In this document: positions 57,003 through 64,000 of the stretch, one piece after another | How positions within the stretch are numbered: the stretch's first letter is position 1 | Layout of the letters: every line of letters starts with the position of its first letter | Program-made: the position numbers and the translations under genes | DNA from: Dehalococcoidia bacterium | Lineage (GTDB): Bacteria > Chloroflexota > Dehalococcoidia > Lucifugimonadales > UBA1123 | Length of the DNA stretch: 64,000 bases | Direction: 5' to 3' | NCBI GenBank assembly: GCA_009838465.1 | Contig: VXRN01000023.1 | Coordinates: 248,001 to 312,000, forward strand | Notes under the pieces: generated by a model | What the model saw: the letters and a program-made list of their open reading frames with translations, nothing else | What the model was told of the DNA's origin: nothing | Database searches by the model: none

Positions 57003-58391
57003 ATGAGCAGCGAAGACGTACACCTGATGGCACACCTGATGCGCCGTGCTGGCTTCGGCGCGACCCGCGACGAGCTTGAGTCGGCGATTGCCGACGGCTA
57101 CGAGAAGACCGTGGATGCCCTGCTGGACACATCCACCGTTTCGTACATGCCCGACGACATCATCAGGCGGTACCACGTAGATCAGTCAGAGCTGCGTGTT
57201 GTGGAAGTCGCGGTCGCCAACTGGCTCTACCGCATGATGACCACGACCAGCCCGCTCCAGGAGAAGATTGCGCTCTTCTGGCACAGCCTGTTCGCCACGG
57301 GGGAGCGCAAGGTCAACAACGTACAAACTATGGTGAACCAGATCGAGACCTTTCGTAAGTACGGTCTCGGTAGCTTCCGCGCACTCCTGGTCCAGGTCTC
57401 CAGGGACCCCGCGATGCTCCACTGGCTCGACAACCAGGACAACCACAGGGACGCCGTAAACGAGAACTACGGCCGTGAGTTGTTGGAGCTCTTTTCGATG
57501 GGAATCGGCAACTACACCGAGCAGGACGTGAAGGAGGCTGCGCGCGCATTCACCGGCTGGACCTTCGAGAATGCCGAATACATGGCGCTGCGAGCCATGA
57601 AGGCCTCGATCTGGCCTTACAGCCGCGTTGCCTGCCAGTTCGAGTTCAGGTCGGACGACCACGACTACTCGGAGAAGATATTCCTCGGCGAGAGCGGTCC
57701 GTTCGACGGCGAGGACGTCATTGAGGTGATAGTCCGGCAGCCTGCCACAGCTCGTTTCGTGTGCACTCGTCTGTACCAGTTTTTCGTCGCTGACGACGTT
57801 GATGAGGAAGGTGAGGAGCTGATCGAGAGACTCTGCCAGACCTACTTCGACTCCGGCTATGTCATCGAAGCTGTCTTGAGGCACATGTTCAATTCAGACC
57901 ACTTCAAGTCAACCGCTGTCCGATTCCGCAGAGTCAAGAGTCCGGCGGAACTGGTGGCGGGGACGCTGAGGACTGCCCGGCCTTTCCCGCGACCGACTGT
58001 CGAGATGTTCCAGGTTGGTCTCGCCACCAACTACATGGGACAGGAGCTCATGAACCCTCCAAACGTAGAGGGGTGGCACGAGGGAGCCGAGTGGATTGAC
58101 AGCGGGTCTCTCGTCGAGAGGGTCAACTTCGCCTCGCAGTACCTTGGCAATCCAGGCTCGCCAGGCGTCCGAGACATCGCGGACAGGCTCGCCTCCGAAC
58201 AGCGGGCGCAGTTCGACTCGGCGACGCTGGTTGACTCCTGCCTGGACCTTCTCGGGCCGATCACGGTTTCGGATGAGACACGTGCGACTCTTGTGGCGTC
58301 CTCAGAGGCTTACGAGCAAGACGACCTCACCACCCGCGTCGCGGAGACCCTGCGTCTGATCGGTTCGACGCGGGAGTACCAACTGGCCTGA
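57003..58391 (+). CDS. DUF1800 family protein
   Basis: A 462-residue protein; the ATG at 57003 follows TTGGAGG. The family start is HLMAHLMRRAGFGATRDELE (about 7-26), then RMMTTTSPLQEKIALFWHSL (about 75-94), with HNVNNVQTM-like VNNVQTMVNQIETFRKYGLG, then DAVNENYGRELLELFSMGIG (about 157-176) and YTEQDVKEAARAFTGWTFEN. DUF1800 is usually paired with a DUF1501 gene; none is present here. There is no signal peptide. Role unknown. Confidence 0.88.
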   Translation: MSSEDVHLMAHLMRRAGFGATRDELESAIADGYEKTVDALLDTSTVSYMPDDIIRRYHVDQSELRVVEVAVANWLYRMMTTTSPLQEKIALFWHSLFATGERKVNNVQTMVNQIETFRKYGLGSFRALLVQVSRDPAMLHWLDNQDNHRDAVNENYGRELLELFSMGIGNYTEQDVKEAARAFTGWTFENAEYMALRAMKASIWPYSRVACQFEFRSDDHDYSEKIFLGESGPFDGEDVIEVIVRQPATARFVCTRLYQFFVADDVDEEGEELIERLCQTYFDSGYVIEAVLRHMFNSDHFKSTAVRFRRVKSPAELVAGTLRTARPFPRPTVEMFQVGLATNYMGQELMNPPNVEGWHEGAEWIDSGSLVERVNFASQYLGNPGSPGVRDIADRLASEQRAQFDSATLVDSCLDLLGPITVSDETRATLVASSEAYEQDDLTTRVAETLRLIGSTREYQLA

Positions 58392-58396
58392 CTCGC

Positions 58397-59290
58397 TCAC
58401 ACCAGTCGCAGCTGCACTCCCGACCTTTCCTCCTGGAGTCGGAGGAACGCAGAGCTGTCAAGGTCGGCCCATCCCCGGGTCATGGCCTCCTCCATTTCTG
58501 CCTGGCAGACGTTAGTCAGGTTCATAGGGACGCCGTAGCGCTCGGCCAGCTCAGTGGCAAGCCGCATGTCCTTTAAAGCGGTTTTCAGCGCGAAACGGGG
58601 TTCGAAGTCGCCGCTGAACAGCGTGTCGGGCAGACGAGTGTGCAGGTTGAAGTTCCTGCCGATTGCGCACTTCTGGAACACATCCACCAGCACCGACGGC
58701 TCCACCCCTGCGCGCACTCCCATCGTGAGGCACTCGACCGTCGCCATGTCCAGCGAGAACCCTGCGCAGTTGTGCGCGATCTTGCACACGCAGCCCGCAC
58801 CGATGTCACCGACGTACATGACCGTCCTGGCAATCGCGTCCAGGACCGGCTTGCAGCGATCGATTATGTCGCTGTCTCCCCCGACCAGCATGGTCAGGTC
58901 GCGTGTTCTCGCGCCTTCCGCGCCGCCACTGACCGGGGCGTCGAGCATAGCAACTCCTGCACTCTCCAGCGTACGGTGAGTGTCTCTTACAAGTTCGGGA
59001 GAGTTGGTCGTGTGGTCCACCAGCACTGAGCCGGCAGCTATTCCTTCCAGGATGCCATCGGTGCCGTAAACCACTTGCTGGAATTCAGGCGGACCCGGAA
59101 GACAGGTGCATACTATGTCGCACTGCTGGGCGAGTGCCTTTGGGGAGTCGCCCCACTCGGCCCCAGCTTCGAGTAGGGGAGTCGTCGAGCTTCGGTCTAT
59201 GTCGTGGACTACTAGGGAGAAACCCGCGGCGAGGACCTGGCCCGCCATGGGTTGGCCTATGCTCCCGGTCCCAATGAATCCAACGCGCAT
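58397..59290 (-). CDS. Beta-hydroxyacid dehydrogenase (3-hydroxyisobutyrate dehydrogenase family)
   Basis: An NAD(P)-dependent oxidoreductase of 297 residues. The ATG at 59290 gives MRVGFIGTGSIGQPMAGQVL and has GAGGAG 7 bases upstream. The dinucleotide motif is GFIGTGSIGQPM. The substrate motif MLDAPVSGGAEGARTRDLTM (about 113-132) follows, and the catalytic Lys lies in GCVCKIAHNCAGF (about 166-178). The ribosome site is formed partly by the target duplication of the MITE inserted just upstream, so the natural promoter is pushed away by 135 bases. Substrate unknown. Confidence 0.9.
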   Translation of the reverse strand: MRVGFIGTGSIGQPMAGQVLAAGFSLVVHDIDRSSTTPLLEAGAEWGDSPKALAQQCDIVCTCLPGPPEFQQVVYGTDGILEGIAAGSVLVDHTTNSPELVRDTHRTLESAGVAMLDAPVSGGAEGARTRDLTMLVGGDSDIIDRCKPVLDAIARTVMYVGDIGAGCVCKIAHNCAGFSLDMATVECLTMGVRAGVEPSVLVDVFQKCAIGRNFNLHTRLPDTLFSGDFEPRFALKTALKDMRLATELAERYGVPMNLTNVCQAEMEEAMTRGWADLDSSAFLRLQEERSGVQLRLV

Positions 59291-59307
59291 CGGTTCACTC
59301 CTCATCA

Positions 59308-59442
59308 ACAGGGTCTTTCGATTATCAACCAATTAGACCAAGTACGTTCGTGGTGAGCTTGTCGAACCATGAACGGGCGGCCCTTCGACAGGCTCAGGAC
59401 GAACGACAGAAGTTGCATCGGGAAATAACCGAAAGACCCTGT
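59308..59442 (+). mobile_element. MITE family A, copy 2 (best preserved)
   Basis: A 135-bp element with inverted ends ACAGGGTCTTTCGATTAT and, in reverse, ACAGGGTCTTTCGGTTAT (17 of 18 equal). Perfect 8-bp duplications CCTCATCA flank it at 59300-59307 and 59443-59450. Inside, a long inverted repeat pairs GTTCGTGGTGAGCTTGTCGA with its partner. It has no gene of its own and sits 17 bases from the dehydrogenase start codon. Confidence 0.9.
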
Positions 59443-59627
59443 CCTCATCAGTCATCGTCATGGACTCCTATTTGGTGATTGCGATACTATCACAACGATA
59501 TGGATCGAAAGACGAAATTCGACGCAGAGCGGAACAGTACCATCGGCGTAGCTCAGGCTTGTATGCGCATCAGCGACGCGGAGTCTGAGTCGTTCGATAC
59601 TTTGAGGTCCAGGAGGTCGGATGGGAG

Positions 59628-60635
59628 ATGGCAGCAAGACGGACGCTGAAATACGACCGTACGATTGGAATCGTTGCGATGGAGGGACGCGGGTTCAGCA
59701 ATCCGGTGGATATTGCATTCTCCAGCGACGACCGCATCTACGTAGTCAGCCGCACAAACTCCCTCCAGCCATACGGAATACGAATCGGAATCTGCGATCT
59801 GGAGAGCAACTACTACGGACACTTTGGATCTTACGGCTCGGAGCCCGGGCAGTTCGTGTGGCCGACGTCCGTGGTGTTTGACTCGGAAGACAACCTGTAT
59901 CTCGCCGATGAGCACAATGACCGCGTCACCGTGTTCGACACGTCCGGCCAGTACATCCGGCACTGGGGCGAGCACGGTTCGGGCGACGGACAGTTCGATG
60001 GCCCGTCCGGAATTGCGGTTGACCACGCTGGCGCTGTACTGGTCGCGGACGCCTATAACGGGCGCGTCCAGAGGTTCACAGGAGATGGCGAGTTCATGTC
60101 GAGCTTCGGTCGTCCGGGGAACGGTCCCGCCGAGTTCAATATGCCCTGGGGCGTCACGCTCGACAGAATCGGCAACGTGTACGTGGCCGACTGGCGAAAC
60201 GACCGCATCCAGAAGTTCTCTCCGAACGGCGAGTTTATGGCGGAGTTCGGAGAGTCGGGCGGCGGCGACGGTCAGTTCAGGCGACCGTCCAGCGTCGCGG
60301 TTGATGACGAAGGGCTTATCTACGTGGCCGACTGGGGCAACGAGCGTGTTCAGGTGTTGTGGCCTGACGGAGAGTTCCTGGAGAAACTAAGGGGACAGGC
60401 GATGCTGTCCAAGTGGGCTGAAGAGTTCTACGCGGCCAACCCGGACGAGTGGCAGGCGCGCCAGAAGGCCAACATCATGGTGACTCCGGGCCCGGATGTG
60501 GAGACTCCCTACCAGGAGTCCGCGCGAGTCGAGCCGTACTTCTGGGGGCCGATATCCGTCAAGCTGGATCGGCAGGGACGGCTGTACGTGACCGAATCCA
60601 ACAGACACCGCATCCAGGTTTACGAGAAGATATGA
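59628..60635 (+). CDS. NHL-repeat beta-propeller protein
   Basis: A 335-residue protein of about six NHL repeats; examples are GSEPGQFVWPTSVVFDSEDN (about 66-85), GSGDGQFDGPSGIAVDHAGA (about 113-132), GNGPAEFNMPWGVTLDRIGN (about 160-179) and GGGDGQFRRPSSVAVDDEGL (about 207-226), each followed by YVADxxNxRVQ. No signal peptide or catalytic domain is present, so a binding or scaffolding role is likely. AGGAGG lies 11 bases upstream of the ATG. It is divergent from the dehydrogenase and the MITE. Confidence 0.88.
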   Translation: MAARRTLKYDRTIGIVAMEGRGFSNPVDIAFSSDDRIYVVSRTNSLQPYGIRIGICDLESNYYGHFGSYGSEPGQFVWPTSVVFDSEDNLYLADEHNDRVTVFDTSGQYIRHWGEHGSGDGQFDGPSGIAVDHAGAVLVADAYNGRVQRFTGDGEFMSSFGRPGNGPAEFNMPWGVTLDRIGNVYVADWRNDRIQKFSPNGEFMAEFGESGGGDGQFRRPSSVAVDDEGLIYVADWGNERVQVLWPDGEFLEKLRGQAMLSKWAEEFYAANPDEWQARQKANIMVTPGPDVETPYQESARVEPYFWGPISVKLDRQGRLYVTESNRHRIQVYEKI

Positions 60636-60747
60636 GGCAGCGTTGTTTTTCTCCGCCCCGGTGGTTCAATGCCTGCCCGACCTTGACGTGTCGCTCCGTC
60701 CAAATGGAACACTTTTGCTGGGCCGTTCACATGTGAGCCGATCAAGG

Positions 60748-60776
60748 TTGACACAATGCAAATCGGAGAATATATT
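60748..60776 (+). promoter_or_regulatory. Strong promoter for the ABC binding-protein gene
   Basis: TTGACA at 60748-60753, 17-base spacer, TATATT at 60771-60776. This predicts a leader of about 215 bases before the TTG start at 60997. The rest of 60636-60996 shows no gene; GTTTTTTCGC near 60913 and AAAGCCCCGTAGCTTT (about 60929-60944) could form leader structure. Confidence 0.65.
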
Positions 60777-60996
60777 TCGTGAAATAGCGTTCGTAACTGT
60801 ATCCGATTTTGGGCTGCTGGAACCAACCTAAGCCCATTATCGGAGGCAGTATCGAGATTACCAGATGAGTCGTTGTATCCCGACGTTACTGAGAGCGAGG
60901 CTTCAAGGTGCGTTTTTTCGCAGCCTGTTAAAGCCCCGTAGCTTTAGTCCCACCACAACGCGCAGTGTATAGCTAGGAAAGGATGGGGTACCGAGA

Positions 60997-62991
60997 TTGA
61001 AGAAAGTGCAGTTATTGACAGCGATAGCGACTCTCGCATTAGTGTTAGTGGTGCTGATGGCGTGTGCAAGTGATACGCCGGCGGCTCCTGCCGCGCCTAC
61101 GCCGGACGTCGCCGCGATTGCGGCGCAGGCGGCTCAGCAAGCGGTGCAGCAGGCGCAGGCTGCCCAGCCTGCTCCCGCGGCGCAGCCGGCGGGTGCGACC
61201 TCTGAAGATGTCGCCAAGGCCGTTCAGGAAGCCCTGAAGGCGCAGGAGGCGCAGATAGCGAAGTCGGTTGAAGAGGCCGCTAAGAGGGCTGCCGAGGCTG
61301 CGGTGGAGGCTGCTCCACTCGCCATTGCGCAGTTGAGGCCCGAGGACGTCAAGGCCGTCGAGATAAGAACAGGCCCGTCCTATGGCGGACAGCTGAGAAT
61401 CTCGACGCCCAGCGATCCCGGCTCCAAGTGGGACATGTGCGAATTCAAGAATCAGGAAAGGCTCTCCTATTCGGTCGAGAATTTCCTGATGGGCGACTAC
61501 AACAAGGGTCCGTCTGGAACTAACGAGACAACGTATCTGCCCACACTGGGATTCGGGACGGACAAGCTCGCCACCGGGGCCCTGGCCGATAGCTGGTCAG
61601 TGCCAGACCCTCTGACTTACAGCTTCCACGTCAGGCCGGGCGTCAGATGGCAGGACAAGCATCCCACATTCGGCAGGCTGGTCGAAGTTGACGAACTGGT
61701 TGCCGAGATGAACCGCATCAAGGACTGCCGCTGGCCCAGGCACGACTTCTTGGACGAGGTCACCGGTGACGACACCGATGGCGACGGCGTCAACGACACG
61801 GTTACCTACCACACGAACAAGCCGGTCTCTTTCTGGGGTTACGAGTTCGCCTGGGGTCCTTACCTCATAGCCGCTCCCCCTGAGACCATCGAGCTTGGCA
61901 CGGACGTTCCCTGGAACCAGTCCGGCACTGGGCCGTGGATGACGGTCGAGGATGGATATGTAGCCGGCAGCAAGCTCGAATTCGAGAAGAACCCGGACTG
62001 GTGGGCCACGTACACCGTAGAGGGCACGGAATACGCAATGCCCTTCATGGATGGGATAGTCGAGATCATCATACCTCAGGAAGCCGCCAGACTGGCCGCC
62101 CTGAGGACGGGCAAGATTGACAAGCTGCGCTCAGTGCGCGCGTCCGACTGGGCCAGCATCGAAGAGTCGAACCCTGACCTCGGCAAAGTCAAGCCTCTTG
62201 AGAGAGCGCACGTGTTCTGGATGCCGATGAACAAGCCTCCATTCGACGATCTCAAGGTGCGTCTTGCGATGAACTACGCCATAGATAGGCAGGTCTTCTC
62301 GGACAACCTGTTCGAGGGCGACACTGTGCTGTTCGCATTTCCATCGTCTCCTGAGTGGCCGCTGCACTACGTGCCTCTGGACCAGCAGCCGGAAATGGTC
62401 CAGGATTACTTCAATTACGACCCTGCGAAGGCGGAAGAGCTTCTGGACGAGGCCGGATATCCGTTGGATGCTGACGGCACGCGCTTCGAGATAGACATAG
62501 TGATCAGGAACTCCATCGAGCTCGAGCTTGAGTCTGCCCAGATAGCGGTGGACTTCTGGGACGACATTGGCGTGAAGGTCACTCTGGACCTGGTGGACAC
62601 TCCTGTCCTACAGAGCCGCCTGTTCGAAAAGCAGTACGACTTCTTGTTCTGGCACGAGCCGGCGAGGCCGAACGCGCTGAACAACTTCAGGGCGGGACAC
62701 CAGTGGAATTTCTCCAACCTGAATGACCCCGCATGGCATGCGATGTGGGAGGACGTACTGGCCGCGACCGAGTCTGACGAGCAGATAGCTCTGATCAAGG
62801 AGGCGAACACCAGCTTCCTCGAGCTGGCGCCGGCTGTACAGATTCCGGCCGGGTTCAGCGGCGACTACTGGCAGCCATGGGTGCAGAACCACAATGGCGA
62901 GAGAATTCTGGCGTTCGTGGACTACTCCACGAAGTGGGCCTACGTCTGGCTAGACCGCGACATGAGGGAGGGCAGGACCGGTTTCCGGTAG
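60997..62991 (+). CDS. ABC transporter substrate-binding lipoprotein, family 5 (peptide/nickel type)
   Basis: A 664-residue binding protein, TTG start. The lipobox is LVVLMAC (about 18-24). Residues 28-110 form a long Ala/Gln-rich, likely helical stalk with a coiled-coil (AVQEALKAQEAQIAKSVEEA). The SBP_bac_5 domain includes YSFHVRPGVRWQDKHP (about 208-223), DLKVRLAMNYAIDRQVFSDN (about 415-434) and AEELLDEAGYPLDADGTRFE (about 479-498). The stalk is unusual for the family and would hold the domain away from the membrane. No permease genes are adjacent in the window. A terminator follows. Confidence 0.9.
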   Translation: MKKVQLLTAIATLALVLVVLMACASDTPAAPAAPTPDVAAIAAQAAQQAVQQAQAAQPAPAAQPAGATSEDVAKAVQEALKAQEAQIAKSVEEAAKRAAEAAVEAAPLAIAQLRPEDVKAVEIRTGPSYGGQLRISTPSDPGSKWDMCEFKNQERLSYSVENFLMGDYNKGPSGTNETTYLPTLGFGTDKLATGALADSWSVPDPLTYSFHVRPGVRWQDKHPTFGRLVEVDELVAEMNRIKDCRWPRHDFLDEVTGDDTDGDGVNDTVTYHTNKPVSFWGYEFAWGPYLIAAPPETIELGTDVPWNQSGTGPWMTVEDGYVAGSKLEFEKNPDWWATYTVEGTEYAMPFMDGIVEIIIPQEAARLAALRTGKIDKLRSVRASDWASIEESNPDLGKVKPLERAHVFWMPMNKPPFDDLKVRLAMNYAIDRQVFSDNLFEGDTVLFAFPSSPEWPLHYVPLDQQPEMVQDYFNYDPAKAEELLDEAGYPLDADGTRFEIDIVIRNSIELELESAQIAVDFWDDIGVKVTLDLVDTPVLQSRLFEKQYDFLFWHEPARPNALNNFRAGHQWNFSNLNDPAWHAMWEDVLAATESDEQIALIKEANTSFLELAPAVQIPAGFSGDYWQPWVQNHNGERILAFVDYSTKWAYVWLDRDMREGRTGFR

Positions 62992-63029
62992 ACTTCAACT
63001 TCAGCATCCAGCAAATAGGACGATAAGTG

Positions 63030-63066
63030 AAACGGGGTGTGGCGATTATGTCTCCACACCCCGTTT
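63030..63066 (+). terminator. Terminator after the ABC binding-protein gene
   Basis: AAACGGGGTGTGG pairs perfectly with CCACACCCCGTTT over an 11-base loop, 39 bases after the stop. A strong stem with a short T-run. Confidence 0.9.
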
Positions 63067-63147
63067 GTAATTCACGTCCGAAGTAAACTGTGCATACCTC
63101 ATGTTTGTGCAGGACATATCGTGCGGGGGGATTGAACGACGGGATGG

Positions 63148-63220
63148 TGGAGATAGGGGGGCTCGAACCCCCAACCTCGGCATTGCGAACGCCGCGCTCT
63201 CCCAATTGAGCTATATCCCC
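63148..63220 (-). tRNA. tRNA-Ala (CGC)
   Basis: On the minus strand: acceptor GGGGATA with TATCTCC, D arm TAGCTCAATTGGGAGAGC, anticodon arm CGGCG-TTCGCAA-TGCCG giving CGC, T arm GGGGGTTCGAGCCCCC. The discriminator A is followed by an encoded CCA. Confidence 0.95.
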
Positions 63221-63384
63221 ACTCTGTCGGATGCGCCCATTGTACCACGCTCGCGGAAGTTCCCGCCAACCCCTTGTACATCTGTGCTGAATTCACTACA
63301 ATATCCCATGTCTTACCACCATTGAACTACCATCTGGACATCCAGAACTGCCAATTGGGAATTATAAATTGAAATATATGGTAT

Positions 63385-63534
63385 GGTCGGCGGAAGAAAA
63401 ATTTTAGGCCATTTAGCTACAAATGCAGGTGAATACAGGTCAGATGCAGGTACCAGACCCCACCAGCACACTGCAGTTGGGTCACCAGCAGCCCACCTGT
63501 AGTATGACTGATAACATAAACGAAGATATATGAA
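63385..63534 (+). promoter_or_regulatory. CAGGTG/CACCTG half-site array upstream of the SDR gene
   Basis: GGTCGGCGGAAGAAAAATTTT-like start, then TTTAGCTA, TGCAGGTGAA, ACAGGT, GCAGGTACCAG, two CACCAGCA units and CACCTGT, ending ATAAAC...ATATATGAA. These blocks occur in the same order at 36214-36345. It ends 27 bases before the SDR start. The rest of the 63221-63561 gap shows nothing else clear. Confidence 0.5.
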
Positions 63535-63561
63535 ATTGATGGGACTTAGATGGAGATCTCG

Positions 63562-64000
63562 ATGGCTGAATTCGACGACAAGGTAGTAATCGTTACCGGC
63601 GGCGCGCTTGGAATGGGCGGCGACACCGCCTCCGAATTCGCTCGCCATGGAGCCAGCGTCGTAATCGCTGACCTCGACTCTGAGGCCGGCCGACGGCGCC
63701 AGTCTGATATTCGCGGCGGCGGCGGATCTGCCCTGTTCGTAGAATCGGACGTGGCTCTCTCTGGCGACGCCCGCAACGTCGTCCAGAGCGCAGTCGCCGA
63801 GTTCGGCGGCGTGGACATCCTCTTCAACAACGTCGGGATCCAGCCAATTGACTCTTATAGAAACGTCGAGGACACCCCTGAAGAAATGTGGGACAGGATC
63901 CTCGACGTCAACCTCAAGAGCTACTTCCTCATGGCCAAGTACGCCATCCCCGAACTCCGGGCGCGCGGCGGTGGAGTCATCATCAACAACGCCAGCGTAC
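63562..64000 (+). CDS. Short-chain dehydrogenase/reductase, 3' end outside the window
   Basis: An SDR with 146 visible codons. ATG at 63562 follows GGAG by 6 bases; an in-frame ATG at 63550 is a weaker choice. MAEFDDKVVIVTGGALGMGG (1-20) gives the TGxxxGxG cofactor motif. IADLDSEAGRRRQ and DILFNNVGIQP (NNxG variant) follow, then DVNLKSYFLMAKYAI and the last visible GGVIINNASV, just before the catalytic Ser and Tyr. Its leader carries the same half-site array as the galactonate dehydratase-like gene, suggesting co-regulation. Confidence 0.9.
   Translation, partial: MAEFDDKVVIVTGGALGMGGDTASEFARHGASVVIADLDSEAGRRRQSDIRGGGGSALFVESDVALSGDARNVVQSAVAEFGGVDILFNNVGIQPIDSYRNVEDTPEEMWDRILDVNLKSYFLMAKYAIPELRARGGGVIINNASV

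Overview
The window looks like a chromosome segment of a free-living, aerobic Chloroflexota bacterium, most probably of the SAR202 type. This is inferred from gene content, not from an rRNA gene. The pointers are a giant membrane protein with the Chlor_Arch_YYY (DUF2298) region, two enolase-superfamily dehydratases, a flavin-dependent luciferase-like oxidoreductase, a GMC oxidoreductase, CaiB-type CoA transferase, NIPSNAP, DUF1800 and DUF3179 proteins, and a caa3-type cytochrome oxidase operon.

Layout. 1-4000 (minus): electron-transfer flavoprotein etfB-etfA, an unknown protein, a HesB-like partial gene and a CoA transferase. 4.5-10 kb: a zinc-ribbon protein, a cysteine-less desulforedoxin-like protein, lipoyl synthase, then an rRNA methyltransferase-Maf-TatB-TatC run meeting tatA head-on. 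10-21 kb: DUF3179 lipoprotein, two aminotransferases, acyl-CoA carboxylase subunit, enoyl-CoA hydratase, a ThDP enzyme, a VapBC pair, NIPSNAP and HtrA. 21-25 kb: thrS behind a terminator hairpin, then infC-rpmI-rplT. 25-33 kb (minus): a complete ctaA-ctaB-coxB-coxA-coxC-coxD-ctaG-small protein-sco oxidase and assembly operon. 33-44 kb: tRNA-Lys, GMC oxidoreductase divergent from an LLM oxidoreductase, two enolase-superfamily enzymes separated by a HicAB-like pair, methyltransferase, PEP-mutase/isocitrate-lyase family enzyme, epimerase, HAD phosphatase and sugar kinase. 43.7-54 kb: the 1511-residue membrane protein, YqeG-like phosphatase, DUF2277, SDR, rhamnose mutarotase, tRNA-Gly, enoyl-CoA hydratase, and a two-gene ABC-2 exporter with an elaborate leader. 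54.2-57 kb: an AT-richer accessory patch with an IS1595-type transposase and several tRNA-like or cruciform structures. 57-64 kb: DUF1800, a beta-hydroxyacid dehydrogenase, an NHL-repeat protein, a peptide-type ABC binding lipoprotein, tRNA-Ala and the start of an SDR gene.

How the genes work together. ETF, CoA transferase, hydratases, carboxylase and the ThDP enzyme fit oxidation of organic and acyl acids, with electrons finally passed to the caa3 oxidase. The enolase-superfamily, LLM, GMC, epimerase, aldolase and rhamnose mutarotase genes fit scavenging of diverse sugar acids and recalcitrant organics.

The most notable non-gene signals are: (1) three copies of a 132-135 bp MITE with shared terminal inverted repeats and 8-bp target duplications, one of them inserted in a ribosome-binding site; (2) an attenuator-like leader for the ABC-2 exporter, with an operator palindrome, a 33-codon leader peptide and mutually exclusive antiterminator and terminator hairpins; (3) a shared array of CAGGTG/CACCTG half-sites upstream of two unlinked catabolic genes; and (4) a cluster of tRNA-like structures around the IS1595-type transposase. 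No CRISPR array, rRNA gene or prophage was seen.
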